Source: Rhipicephalus microplus (taxonomy: Eukaryota; Arthropoda; Arachnida; Ixodida; Ixodidae). From it: a DNA stretch of 64,000 bases. The stretch lies in the NCBI RefSeq assembly GCF_043290135.1, contig NW_027464602.1, positions 2,418,001-2,482,000 of the forward strand. Reading direction: 5' to 3'. Under the pieces are notes generated by a model. That model worked only from the letters and a program-made list of their open reading frames with translations. It did not search any database and was not told the DNA's origin. Position numbers and translations under genes: made by a program. This document shows positions 8,680-23,100 of the stretch, one piece after another; positions within the stretch are counted from its first letter, which is position 1, and each line of letters opens with the position of its first letter.

Positions 8680-11552
8680 AGTCCTGCTCCACTCTCACCA
8701 CCATCAGAACATATCTTCAAAGCTATTAGCGCAAAGAAAAAAAGCACCGCGCCACCTTCGGGTGGGCTCGAACCTCCAACCTTTCGGTTAACATCCGATC
8801 GCGCTAACCCATTGCGCCACGGGGACAGTCTTGCTCCACTCTCACCACTATCAGAACATATCTTCAAAGCTATCAGCGCAAAGAAAACAAAAGCGCCGCA
8901 CCACCACCACCAGGTGGGCTCGAACCTCCAACCTTTCGGTTAACAGCCGATCGCGCTAGCCAATTGCGCCACAGAGACAGTCTTGCTCCACTCTCAACAC
9001 CATCAGAACATACCTTCAAAGCTACAAGCGCAAAGAAAAAAAAAGCGCCGCACCACCACCGGGTGGGCTCGAACCTCCAACCTTTCGGTTAACAGCCGAT
9101 CGCGCTGGCCAATTGCGCCACGGGGACAGTCTTGCTCCACCCTCACCACCATCAGAACATATCTTCAAAGCTATCAGCGCAAAGAAAAAAAAGCGCCGCA
9201 CCACCACCGGGTGTGCTCGAACCTCCAACCTTTCGGTTAACTGCCGATCGCGCTAGCCAATTGCGCCAGGGAGACAGTCCTGCTCCACTCTCACCACCAT
9301 CAGAACATATCTTCAAAGCTATCAGCCCAAAGAAAAAAAAGCACCGCACCACCACCGGGTGGGCTCGAACCTCCAACCTTTCGTTTAACAGCCAATCGCG
9401 CTAGCCAATTGCGCCACGGAGACAGTCCTGCTCCACTCTCACCACCATCAGAACATATCTTCAAAGCTATCAGCACAAAGAAAAAAAAGCGCCGCACCAC
9501 CACCGGGTAGGCTCGAAACTCCAACCTTTCGGTTAACAGCCGATCGCGCTAGCCAATTGCGCCATGGAGACAGTCCTGCTCCACTCTCACCACCATCAGA
9601 ACATATCTTCAAAGCTATTACCACAAAGAAAAAAGCAACACACCACTCCTGGGAGGGCTCGTACCTCCAACCTTTTGGTTAACAGCCGATCGCGCAAGCC
9701 AATTGCGCCACGGAGACAGTCCTGCTCCACTCTCACCACCATCAGAACATATCTTCAAAGCTATCAGCACAAAGAGAAAAAAGCGCCGCACCACCACCGG
9801 GTGGGCTCGAACCTCCAACCTTTCAGTTAACAGCCGATCGCGCTAGCCGATTGCGCCACGGAGACAGTCCTGGTCCACTCTCACCACCATCAGAACATAT
9901 CTTCAAAGCTATCAGCGCAAAGAAAAAAAAGCGCCGCGCCACCACCGGGTGGGCTCGAACCTCCAACCTTTCGGTTAACAGCCGATCGCGCTAACCCATT
10001 GCGCCACGGGGACAGTCTTCCTCCACTCTCACCACTATCAGAACATATCTTCAAAGCTATCAGCGCAAAAAAAAAAGCGCCGCACCACCACCGGGTGGGC
10101 TCGAACCTCCAACCTTTCGGTTAACAGCCGATCGCGCTAGCCAATTGCGCCACAGAGACAGTCTTGCTCCACTCTCAACACCATCAGAACATATCTTCAA
10201 AGCTACAAGCGCAAAGAAAAAAAAGCGCCGCACCACCACCGGGTGGGCTCGAACCTCCAACCTTTCGGTTAACAGCCGATCGCGCTAGCCAATTGCGCCA
10301 CGGGGACAGTCTTGCTCCACTCTCACCACCATCAGAACATATCTTCAAAGCTATCAGCGCAAAGAAAAAAAAGCGCCGCACCACCACCGGGTGGGCTCGA
10401 ACCTCCAACCTTTCGGTTAACAGCCGATCGCGCTAGCCCATTGCGCCACGGAGATAGCCTTGCTCCACTCTCAACACCATCAGAACATATCTTCAAAGCT
10501 ATTAGCGCAAAGAAAAAAAGCGCCGCACCACCACCGGGTGGGCTCGAACCTCCAACGTTTCGGTTAACAGCCGATCGCGCCAGCCAATTGCGCCAGGGAG
10601 ACAGTCCTGCTCAACTCTCACCACCATCAGAACATATCTTCAAAGCTATCAGCCCAAAGAAAAAAAGCACCGCACCACCACCGGGTGGGCTGGAACCTCC
10701 AACCTTTCGGTTAACAGCCAATCGCGTTAGCCAATTGCGCCACGGAGACAGTCCTGCTCCACTCTCACCGCCATCAGAACATATCTTAAAGCTATCAGCA
10801 CAAAGCGAAAAAAGCGCCGCACCACCACCGGGTGGGCTCGAAACTGCAACTTTTCGGTTAACAGCCGATCGGGCTAGCCAATTATGCCATGGAGACAGTC
10901 CTGCTCCACTCTCACCACCATCAGAACATATCTTCAAAGCTATTACTACAAAGAAAAAAAAGCGCCGCAACACCACCGGGTTGGCTCGAACCTCCAACCT
11001 TTCGGTTAACAGCCGATCGCGCTAGCCAATTGCGCCACGAAGACAGTCCTGCTGCACTCTCACCACCATCAGAACATATCTTCAAAGCTATTACCGCAAA
11101 GAAAAAAGCAACACACCACTCCCGGGAGGGCTCGAAATTCCAACCTTTCGGTTAACAGCCGATCGCGCTAGCCCATTGCGCCACGGAGACAGTTTTGCTC
11201 CACTCACACCACCATCAGAACATATCTTCAAACTATCAGCGCAAAAAAAGCGCAGCACCACCACCGGGTGGGCTCGGAATTCCAACCTTTTGGTTAACAG
11301 CCGATCGCGCTTGCCCATTGCGCCACGGGGACAGTCTTGCTCCACTCTCACCTCCATCAGAACATATCATCAAAGCTATGAGCCCAAAGAAAAAAAAGCG
11401 CCGCACCACCACCGGGTGGGCTCGAACCTTCAACCTTTCGGTTAACAGCCGATCGCACTAGCCAATTGCGCCACGGAGGCAGTCGTGCTCCACTCTTACC
11501 ACCATCAGAACATATCTTCAAAGCTATCAGCACAAAGAAAAAAGCAACACAC

Positions 11553-11626
11553 CACTCCCGGGAGGGCTCGAACCTCCAACTTTTCGGTTAACAGCCGATC
11601 GCGCTGGCCAATTGCTCCACGGAGAC
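11553..11626 (-). tRNA. tRNA-Asn(GUU)-like unit, second subfamily (complete T-stem)
   Basis: Example of the second subfamily, recognised on the plus strand by GCAACACACCACTCCCGGGA in place of GCGCCGCACCACCACCGGG. The T-stem GGAGG/CCTCC pairs fully, whereas the main type has an A-A mismatch there. The acceptor 3' strand is CGGGAGT, which pairs only partly with GTCTCCG. The anticodon is GTT. This copy also has a D-stem mismatch (GAGC against GCGC). It may be a tRNA relic rather than a working gene. Confidence 0.55.
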
Positions 11627-12517
11627 AGTCCTGCTCCACTCTCACCACCATTAGAACATATCTTTGAAGCTATCAGCCCAAAGAAAAAAAAAAGCGCCGC
11701 ACCACCACCGGGTGGGCTCGAACCTCCAACCTTTTGGTTAACGGCCGATCGCGCTAGCCAATTGCGCCACGGAGACAATTGTGCTCCACGCTCACCAACA
11801 TCAGAAAATATCTTCAAAGCTATCATCGCAAAGAAAAAAGCAACACACCCCACCCGGGAGGGCTCGAACCTCCAACTTTTTGGTTAAAAGCCGATCGCGC
11901 TAGCCAATGGCGCCACGGGGACAGTCCTGCTCCACTCTCACCACCGTCAGAACATTTCTTCAGAGCTATCAGCCTAAAGAAAAAAAGCGCCGCACCAGCA
12001 CCGGGTGGGCTCGAACCTACAACCTTTCGGTTAACAGCCGATCGCGCTAGCCAATTGCGCCACAGAGACAGTCGTGCTTCACTCTCACCACCGTCAGACC
12101 ATTTCTTCAAAGCTATCGCCCCAAAGAAAAAAAAAGCGCCGCACCACCACCGGGTGGGCTCGAACCTCCAACCTTTCGGTTAAAAGTTGATCGCGCTAGC
12201 CAATTGCGCCACGGAGACAGTCCTGCTCCACTCTCACCACCGTCAGAACATTTCTTCAGAGCTATCAGCCCAAAGAAGAAAAAGCGCCGCACCACCACCG
12301 GGTGGGCTCGAAACTCCAACCTTTCGGTTATCAGCCGATCGCGCTAGCCAATTGCGCCATGGAGACAGTCCTGCTCCACTCTCACCACCATCAGAACATA
12401 TCTTCAAAGCTATTAGCGCAAAGAAAAAAAGCGCCGCGCCACCTTCGGGTGGGCTCGAACCTCCAACCTTTCGGTTAACAGCCGATCGCGCTAACCCATT
12501 GCGCCACGGGGACAGTC

Positions 12518-15500
12518 TTGCTCCACTCTCACCACTATCAGAACATATCTTCAAAGCTATCAGCGCAAAGAAAAAAAAGCGCCGCACCACCACCAGGTGG
12601 GCTCGAACCTCCAACCTTTCGGTTAACAGCCGATCGCGTTAGCCAATTGCGCCACAGAGACAGTCTTGCTCCACTCTCAACACCATCAGAACATATCTTC
12701 AAAGCTACAAGCGCAAAAAAAAGCGCCGCACCACCACCGGGTGGGCTCGAACCTCCAACCTTTCGGTTAACAGCCGATCGCGCTGGCCAATTGCGCCACG
12801 GGGACAGTCCTGCTCCACTCTCACCACCATCAGAACATATCTTCAAAGCTATCAGCCCAAAGAAAAAAAAGCACCGCACCACCACCGGGTGGGCTCGAAC
12901 CTCCAACCTTTCGTTTAACAGCCAATCGCGCTAGCCAATTGCGCCACGGAGACAGTCCTGCTCCACTCTCACCACCATCAGAACATATCTTCAAAGCTAT
13001 CAGCACAAAGAAAAAAAAGCGCCGCACCACCACCGGGTAGGCTCGAAACTCCAACCTTTCGGTTAACAGCCGATCGCGCTAGCCAATTGCGCCATGGAGA
13101 CAGTCCTGCTCCACTCTCACCACCATCAGAACATATCTTCAAAGCTATCAGCGCAAAGAAAAAAAAGCGCCGCACCACCACCGGGTGTGCTCGAACCTCC
13201 AACCTTTCGGTTAACTGCCGATCGCGCTAGCCAATTGCGCCAGGGAGACAGTCCTGCTCCACTCTCACCACCATCAGAACATATCTTCAAAGCTATCAGC
13301 CCAAAGAAAAAAAAGCACCGCACCACCACCGGGTGGGCTCGAACCTCCAACCTTTCGTTTAACAGCCAATCGCGCTAGCCAATTGCGCCACGGAGACAGT
13401 CCTGCTCCACTCTCACCACCATCAGAACATATCTTCAAAGCTATCAGCACAAAGAAAAAAAAGCGCCGCACCACCACCGGGTAGGCTCGAAACTCCAACC
13501 TTTCGGTTAACAGCCGATCGCGCTAGCCAATTGCGCCATGGAGACAGTCCTGCTCCACTCTCACCACCATCAGAACATATCTTCAAAGCTATTACCACAA
13601 AGAAAAAAGCAACACACCACTCCTGGGAGGGCTCGTACCTCCAACCTTTTGGTTAACAGCCGATCGCGCAAGCCAATTGCGCCACGGAGACAGTCCTGCT
13701 CCACTCTCACCACCATCAGAACATATCTTCAAAGCTATCAGCACAAAGAGAAAAAAGCGCCGCACCACCACCGGGTGGGCTCGAACCTCCAACCTTTCAG
13801 TTAACAGCCGATCGCGCTAGCCGATTGCGCCACGGAGACAGTCCTGGTCCACTCTCACCACCATCAGAACATATCTTCAAAGCTATCAGCGCAAAGAAAA
13901 AAAAGCGCCGCGCCACCACCGGGTGGGCTCGAACCTCCAACCTTTCGGTTAACAGCCGATCGCGCTAACCCATTGCGCCACGGGGACAGTCTTCCTCCAC
14001 TCTCACCACTATCAGAACATATCTTCAAAGCTATCAGCGCAAAAAAAAAAAAGCGCCGCACCACCACCGGGTGGGCTCGAACCTCCAACCTTTCGGTTAA
14101 CAGCCGATCGCGCTAGCCAATTGCGCCACAGAGACAGTCTTGCTCCACTCTCAACACCATCAGAACATATCTTCAAATCTACAAGCGCAAAGAAAAAAAA
14201 GCGCCGCACCACCACCGGGTGGGCTCGAACCTCCAACCTTTCGGTTAACAGCCGATCGCGCTAGCCAATTGCGCCACGGGGACAGTCTTGCTCCACTCTC
14301 ACCACCATCAGAACATATCTTCAAAGCTATCAGCGCAAAGAAAAAAAAGCGCCGCACCACCACCGGGTGGGCTCGAACCTCCAACCTTTCGGTTAACAGC
14401 CGATCGCGCTAGCCCATTGCGCCACGGAGATAGCCTTGCTCCACTCTCAACACCATCAGAACATATCTTCAAAGCTATTAGCGCAAAGAAAAAAAGCGCC
14501 GCACCACCACCGGGTGGGCTCGAACCTCCAACGTTTCGGTTAACAGCCGATCGCGCCAGCCAATTGCGCCAGGGAGACAGTCCTGCTCAACTCTCACCAC
14601 CATCAGAACATATCTTCAAAGCTATCAGCCCAAAGAAAAAAAGCACCGCACCACCACCGGGTGGGCTGGAACCTCCAACCTTTCGGTTAACAGCCAATCG
14701 CGTTAGCCAATTGCGCCACGGAGACAGTCCTGCTCCACTCTCACCGCCATCAGAACATATCTTAAAGCTATCAGCACAAAGCGAAAAAAGCGCCGCACCA
14801 CCACCGGGTGGGCTCGAAACTGCAACTTTTCGGTTAACAGCCGATCGGGCTAGCCAATTATGCCATGGAGACAGTCCTGCTCCACTCTCACCACCATCAG
14901 AACATATCTTCAAAGCTATTACTACAAAGAAAAAAAAGCGCCGCAACACCACCGGGTTGGCTCGAACCTCCAACCTTTCGGTTAACAGCCGATCGCGCTA
15001 GCCAATTGCGCCACGAAGACAGTCCTGCTGCACTCTCACCACCATCAGAACATATCTTCAAAGCTATTACCGCAAAGAAAAAAGCAACACACCACTCCCG
15101 GGAGGGCTCGAAATTCCAACCTTTCGGTTAACAGCCGATCGCGCTAGCCCATTGCGCCACGGAGACAGTTTTGCTCCACTCACACCACCATCAGAACATA
15201 TCTTCAAACTATCAGCGCAAAAAAAGCGCAGCACCACCACCGGGTGGGCTCGGAATTCCAACCTTTTGGTTAACAGCCGATCGCGCTTGCCCATTGCGCC
15301 ACGGGGACAGTCTTGCTCCACTCTCACCACCATCAGAACATATCATCAAAGCTATGAGCCCAAAGAAAAAAAAGCGCCGCACCACCACCGGGTGGGCTCG
15401 AACCTTCAACCTTTCGGTTAACAGCCGATCGCACTAGCCAATTGCGCCACGGAGGCAGTCGTGCTGCACTCTTACCACCATCAGAACATATCTTCAAAGC

Positions 15501-15860
15501 TATCAGCACAAAGAAAAAAGCAACACACCACTCCCGGGAGGGCTCGAACCTCCAACTTTTCGGTTAACAGCCGATCGCGCTGGCCAATTGCTCCACGGAG
15601 ACAGTCCTGCTCCACTCTCACCACCATTAGAACATATCTTTCAAGCTATCAGCCCAAAGAAAAAAAAAAGCGCCGCACCACCACCGGGTGGGCTCGAACC
15701 TCCAACCTTTTGGTTAACGGCCGATCGCGCTAGCCAATTGCGCCACGGAGACAATTGTGCTCCACGCTCACCAACATCAGAAAATATCTTCAAAGCTATC
15801 ATCGCAAAGAAAAAAGCAACACACCCCACCCGGGAGGGCTCGAACCTCCAACCTTTCGGT
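12518..15860. repeat. Higher-order repeat copy (about 3.34 kb; partner 16787-20130)
   Basis: The order of distinctive unit variants in this block is reproduced at an offset of 4267-4269 bp at 16787-20130. Few differences are visible, for example CCTTTCGTTTAAC here near 13355 against CCTTTAGTTTAAC near 17624. Parts also match 9.1-11.8 kb (offset about 3975) and 20.76-23.4 kb. The 237-codon-long open stretch seen at 10312 recurs at 14288, 15903, 18555 and 21936 for the same reason. Confidence 0.75.
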
Positions 15861-16786
15861 TAACAGCCGATCGCGCTAGCCAATTGCGCCACGGGGACAG
15901 TCTTGCTCCACTCTCACCACCATCAGAACATATCTTCAAAGCTATCAGCGCAAAGAAAAAAAAGCGCCGCACCACCACCGGGTGGGCTCGAACCTCCAAC
16001 CTTTCGGTTAACAGCCGATCGCGCTAGCCCATTGCGCCACGGAGATAGCCTTGCTCCACTCTCAACACCATCAGAACATATCTTCAAAGCTATTAGCGCA
16101 AAGAAAAAAAGCGCCGCACCACCACCGGGTGGGCTCGAACCTCCAACGTTTCGGTTAACAGCCGATCGCGCCAGCCAATTGCGCCAGGGAGACAGTCCTG
16201 CTCAACTCTCACCACCATCAGAACATATCTTCAAAGCTATCAGCCCAAAGAAAAAAAGCACCGCACCACCACCGGGTGGGCTGGAACCTCCAACCTTTCG
16301 GTTAACAGCCAATCGCGTTAGCCAATTGCGCCACGGAGACAGTCCTGCTCCACTCTCACCGCCATCAGAACATATCTTAAAGCTATCAGCACAAAGCGAA
16401 AAAAGCGCCGCACCACCACCGGGTGGGCTCGAAACTGCAACTTTTCGGTTAACAGCCGATCGGGCTAGCCAATTATGCCATGGAGACAGTCCTGCTCCAC
16501 TCTCACCACCATCAGAACATATCTTCAAAGCTATTACTACAAAGAAAAAAAAGCGCCGCAACACCACCGGGTTGGCTCGAACCTCCAACCTTTCGGTTAA
16601 CAGCCGATCGCGCTAGCCAATTGCGCCACGAAGACAGTCCTGCTGCACTCTCACCACCATCAGAACATATCTTCAAAGCTATTAGCGCAAAGAAAAAAAG
16701 CGCCGCGCCACCTTCGGGTGGGCTCGAACCTCCAACCTTTCGGTTAACAGCCGATCGCGCTAACCCATTGCGCCACGGGGACAGTC

Positions 16787-19700
16787 TTGCTCCACTCTCA
16801 CCACTATCAGAACATATCTTCAAAGCTATCAGCGCAAAGAAAAAAAAGCGCCGCACCACCACCAGGTGGGCTCGAACCTCCAACCTTTCGGTTAACAGCC
16901 GATCGCGTTAGCCAATTGCGCCACAGAGACAGTCTTGCTCCACTCTCAACACCATCAGAACATATCTTCAAAGCTACAAGCGCAAAAAAAAGCGCCGCAC
17001 CACCACCGGGTGGGCTCGAACCTCCAACCTTTCGGTTAACAGCCGATCGCGCTGGCCAATTGCGCCACGGGGACAGTCCTGCTCCACTCTCACCACCATC
17101 AGAACATATCTTCAAAGCTATCAGCCCAAAGAAAAAAAAGCACCGCACCACCACCGGGTGGGCTCGAACCTCCAACCTTTCGTTTAACAGCCAATCGCGC
17201 TAGCCAATTGCGCCACGGAGACAGTCCTGCTCCACTCTCACCACCATCAGAACATATCTTCAAAGCTATCAGCACAAAGAAAAAAAAGCGCCGCACCACC
17301 ACCGGGTAGGCTCGAAACTCCAACCTTTCGGTTAACAGCCGATCGCGCTAGCCAATTGCGCCATGGAGACAGTCCTGCTCCACTCTCACCACCATCAGAA
17401 CATATCTTCAAAGCTATCAGCGCAAAGAAAAAAAAGCGCCGCACCACCACCGGGTGTGCTCGAACCTCCAACCTTTCGGTTAACTGCCGATCGCGCTAGC
17501 CAATTGCGCCAGGGAGACAGTCCTGCTCCACTCTCACCACCATCAGAACATATCTTCAAAGCTATCAGCCCAAAGAAAAAAAAGCACCGCACCACCACCG
17601 GGTGGGCTCGAACCTCCAACCTTTAGTTTAACAGCCAATCGCGCTAGCCAATTGCGCCACGGAGACAGTCCTGCTCCACTCTCACCACCATCAGAACATA
17701 TCTTCAAAGCTATCAGCACAAAGAAAAAAAAGCGCCGCACCACCACCGGGTAGGCTCGAAACTCCAACCTTTCGGTTAACAGCCGATCGCGCTAGCCAAT
17801 TGCGCCATGGAGACAGTCCTGCTCCACTCTCACCACCATCAGAACATATCTTCAAAGCTATTACCACAAAGAAAAAAGCAACACACCACTCCTGGGAGGG
17901 CTCGTACCTCCAACCTTTTGGTTAACAGCCGATCGCGCAAGCCAATTGCGCCACGGAGACAGTCCTGCTCCACTCTCACCACCATCAGAACATATCTTCA
18001 AAGCTATCAGCACAAAGAGAAAAAAGCGCCGCACCACCACCGGGTGGGCTCGAACCTCCAACCTTTCAGTTAACAGCCGATCGCGCTAGCCGATTGCGCC
18101 ACGGAGACAGTCCTGGTCCACTCTCACCACCATCAGAACATATCTTCAAAGCTATCAGCGCAAAGAAAAAAAAGCGCCGCGCCACCACCGGGTGGGCTCG
18201 AACCTCCAACCTTTCGGTTAACAGCCGATCGCGCTAACCCATTGCGCCACGGGGACAGTCTTCCTCCACTCTCACCACTATCAGAACATATCTTCAAAGC
18301 TATCAGCGCAAAAAAAAAAGCGCCGCACCACCACCGGGTGGGCTCGAACCTCCAACCTTTCGGTTAACAGCCGATCGCGCTAGCCAATTGCGCCACAGAG
18401 ACAGTCTTGCTCCACTCTCAACACCATCAGAACATATCTTCAAAGCTACAAGCGCAAAGAAAAAAAAGCGCCGCACCACCACCGGGTGGGCTCGAACCTC
18501 CAACCTTTCGGTTAACAGCCGATCGCGCTAGCCAATTGCGCCACGGGGACAGTCTTGCTCCACTCTCACCACCATCAGAACATATCTTCAAAGCTATCAG
18601 CGCAAAGAAAAAAAAGCGCCGCACCACCACCGGGTGGGCTCGAACCTCCAACCTTTCGGTTAACAGCCGATCGCGCTAGCCCATTGCGCCACGGAGATAG
18701 CCTTGCTCCACTCTCAACACCATCAGAACATATCTTCAAAGCTATTAGCGCAAAGAAAAAAAGCGCCGCACCACCACCGGGTGGGCTCGAACCTCCAACG
18801 TTTCGGTTAACAGCCGATCGCGCCAGCCAATTGCGCCAGGGAGACAGTCCTGCTCAACTCTCACCACCATCAGAACATATCTTCAAAGCTATCAGCCCAA
18901 AGAAAAAAAGCACCGCACCACCACCGGGTGGGCTGGAACCTCCAACCTTTCGGTTAACAGCCAATCGCGTTAGCCAATTGCGCCACGGAGACAGTCCTGC
19001 TCCACTCTCACCGCCATCAGAACATATCTTAAAGCTATCAGCACAAAGCGAAAAAAGCGCCGCACCACCACCGGGTGGGCTCGAAACTGCAACTTTTCGG
19101 TTAACAGCCGATCGGGCTAGCCAATTATGCCATGGAGACAGTCCTGCTCCACTCTCACCACCATCAGAACATATCTTCAAAGCTATTACTACAAAGAAAA
19201 AAAAGCGCCGCAACACCACCGGGTTGGCTCGAACCTCCAACCTTTCGGTTAACAGCCGATCGCGCTAGCCAATTGCGCCACGAAGACAGTCCTGCTGCAC
19301 TCTCACCACCATCAGAACATATCTTCAAAGCTATTACCGCAAAGAAAAAAGCAACACACCACTCCCGGGAGGGCTCGAAATTCCAACCTTTCGGTTAACA
19401 GCCGATCGCGCTAGCCCATTGCGCCACGGAGACAGTTTTGCTCCACTCACACCACCATCAGAACATATCTTCAAACTATCAGCGCAAAAAAAGCGCAGCA
19501 CCACCACCGGGTGGGCTCGGAATTCCAACCTTTTGGTTAACAGCCGATCGCGCTTGCCCATTGCGCCACGGGGACAGTCTTGCTCCACTCTCACCACCAT
19601 CAGAACATATCATCAAAGCTATGAGCCCAAAGAAAAAAAAGCGCCGCACCACCACCGGGTGGGCTCGAACCTTCAACCTTTCGGTTAACAGCCGATCGCA

Positions 19701-20130
19701 CTAGCCAATTGCGCCACGGAGGCAGTCGTGCTCCACTCTTACCACCATCAGAACATATCTTCAAAGCTATCAGCACAAAGAAAAAAGCAACACACCACTC
19801 CCGGGAGGGCTCGAACCTCCAACTTTTCGGTTAACAGCCGATCGCGCTGGCCAATTGCTCCACGGAGACAGTCCTGCTCCACTCTCACCACCATTAGAAC
19901 ATATCTTTCAAGCTATCAGCCCAAAGAAAAAAAAAAGCGCCGCACCACCACCGGGTGGGCTCGAACCTCCAACCTTTTGGTTAACGGCCGATCGCGCTAG
20001 CCAATTGCGCCACGGAGACAATTGTGCTCCACGCTCACCAACATCAGAAAATATCTTCAAAGCTATCATCGCAAAGAAAAAAGCAACACACCCCACCCGG
20101 GAGGGCTCGAACCTCCAACTTTTTGGTTAA
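16787..20130. repeat. Higher-order repeat copy (partner 12518-15860)
   Basis: Near-identical copy of 12518-15860 at offset 4267-4269. The 2-bp change in offset comes from A-run length differences. This pattern fits unequal crossing-over or gene conversion spanning about 23 units. Confidence 0.75.
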
Positions 20131-23100
20131 AAGCCGATCGCGCTAGCCAATGGCGCCACGGGGACAGTCCTGCTCCACTCTCACCACCGTCAGAACATTT
20201 CTTCAGAGCTATCAGCCTAAAGAAAAAAAGCGCCGCACCAGCACCGGGTGGGCTCGAACCTACAACCTTTCGGTTAACAGCCGATCGCGCTAGCCAATTG
20301 CGCCACAGAGACAGTCGTGCTTCACTCTCACCACCGTCAGACCATTTCTTCAAAGCTATCGCCCCAAAGAAAAAAAAAGCGCCGCACCACCACCGGGTGG
20401 GCTCGAACCTCCAACCTTTCGGTTAAAAGTTGATCGCGCTAGCCAATTGCGCCACGGAGACAGTCCTGCTCCACTCTCACCACCGTCAGAACATTTCTTC
20501 AGAGCTATCAGCCCAAAGAAGAAAAAGCGCCGCACCACCACCGGGTGGGCTCGAAACTCCAACCTTTCGGTTATCAGCCGATCGCGCTAGCCAATTGCGC
20601 CATGGAGACAGTCCTGCTCCACTCTCACCACCATCAGAACATATCTTCAAAGCTATTAGCGCAAAGAAAAAAAGCGCCGCGCCACCTTCGGGTGGGCTCG
20701 AACCTCCAACCTTTCGGTTAACAGCCGATCGCGCTAACCCATTGCGCCACGGGGACAGTCTTGCTCCACTCTCACCACTATCAGAACATATCTTCAAAGC
20801 TATCAGCGCAAAGAAAAAAAAGCGCCGCACCACCACCAGGTGGGCTCGAACCTCCAACCTTTCGGTTAACAGCCGATCGCGTTAGCCAATTGCGCCACAG
20901 AGACAGTCTTGCTCCACTCTCAACACCATCAGAACATATCTTCAAAGCTACAAGCGCAAAAAAAAGCGCCGCACCACCACCGGGTGGGCTCGAACCTCCA
21001 ACCTTTCGGTTAACAGCCGATCGCGCTGGCCAATTGCGCCACGGGGACAGTCTTGCTCCACCCTCACCACCATCAGAACATATCTTCAAAGCTATCAGCG
21101 CAAAGAAAAAAAAGCGCCGCACCACCACCGGGTGTGCTCGAACCTCCAACCTTTCGTTTAACAGCCGATCGCGCTAGCCAATTGCGCCATAGAGACAGTC
21201 CTGCTCCACTCTCACCACCATCAGAACATATCTTCAAAGCTATTACCACAAAGAAAAAAGCAACACACCACTCCTGGGAGGGCTCGTACCTCCAACCTTT
21301 TGGTTAACAGCCGATCGCGCAAGCCAATTGCGCCACGGAGACAGTCCTGCTCCACTCTCACCACCATCAGAACATATCTTCAAAGCTATCAGCACAAAGA
21401 GAAAAAAGCGCCGCACCACCACCGGGTGGGCTCGAACCTCCAACCTTTCAGTTAACAGCCGATCGCGCTAGCCGATTGCGCCACGGAGACAGTCCTGGTC
21501 CACTCTCACCACCATCAGAACATATCTTCAAAGCTATCAGCGCAAAGAAAAAAAAGCGCCGCGCCACCACCGGGTGGGCTCGAACCTCCAACCTTTCGGT
21601 TAACAGCCGATCGCGCTAACCCATTGCGCCACGGGGACAGTCTTCCTCCACTCTCACCACTATCAGAACATATCTTCAAAGCTATCAGCGCAAAAAAAAA
21701 GCGCCGCACCACCACCGGGTGGGCTCGAACCTCCAACCTTTCGGTTAACAGCCGATCGCGCTAGCCAATTGCGCCACAGAGACAGTCTTGCTCCACTCTC
21801 AACACCATCAGAACATATCTTCAAAGCTACAAGCGCAAAGAAAAAAAAGCGCCGCACCACCACCGGGTGGGCTCGAACCTCCAACCTTTCGGTTAACAGC
21901 CGATCGCGCTAGCCAATTGCGCCACGGGGACAGCCTTGCTCCACTCTCACCACCATCAGAACATATCTTCAAAGCTATCAGCGCAAAGAAAAAAAAGCGC
22001 CGCACCACCACCGGGTGGGCTCGAACCTCCAACCTTTCGGTTAACAGCCGATCGCGCTAGCCCATTGCGCCACGGAGATAGCCTTGCTCCACTCTCAACA
22101 CCATCAGAACATATCTTCAAAGCTATTAGCGCAAAGAAAAAAAGCGCCGCACCACCACCGGGTGGGCTCGAACCTCCAACGTTTCGGTTAACAGCCGATC
22201 GCGCCAGCCAATTGCGCCAGGGAGACAGTCCTGCTCAACTCTCACCACCATCAGAACATATCTTCAAAGCTATCAGCCCAAAGAAAAAAAGCACCGCACC
22301 ACCACCGGGTGGGCTGGAACCTCCAACCTTTCGGTTAACAGCCAATCGCGTTAGCCAATTGCGCCACGGAGACAGTCCTGCTCCACTCTCACCACCATCA
22401 GAACATATCTTAAAGCTATCAGCACAAAGCGAAAAAAGCGCCGCACCACCACCGGGTGGGCTCGAAACTGCAACTTTTCGGTTAACAGCCGATCGGGCTA
22501 GCCAATTATGCCATGGAGACAGTCCTGCTCCACTCTCACCACCATCAGAACATATCTTCAAAGCTATTACTACAAAGAAAAAAAAGCGCCGCAACACCAC
22601 CGGGTTGGCTCGAACCTCCAACCTTTCGGTTAACAGCCGATCGCGCTAGCCAATTGCGCCACGAAGACAGCCCTGCTGCACTCTCACCACCATCAGAACA
22701 TATCTTCAAAGCTATTACCGCAAAGAAAAAAGCAACACACCACTCCCGGGAGGGCTCGAAATTCCAACCTTTCGGTTAACAGCCGATCGCGCTAGCCCAT
22801 TGCGCCACGGAGACAGTTTTGCTCCACTCACACCACCATCAGAACATATCTTCAAACTATCAGCGCAAAAAAAGCGCAGCACCACCACCGGGTGGGCTCG
22901 GAATTCCAACCTTTTGGTTAACAGCCGATCGCGCTTGCCCATTGCGCCACGGGGACAGTCTTGCTCCACTCTCACCACCATCAGAACATATCATCAAAGC
23001 TATGAGCCCAAAGAAAAAAAAGCGCCGCACCACCACCGGGTGGGCTCGAACCTTCAACCTTTCGGTTAACAGCCGATCGCACTAGCCAATTGCGCCACGG

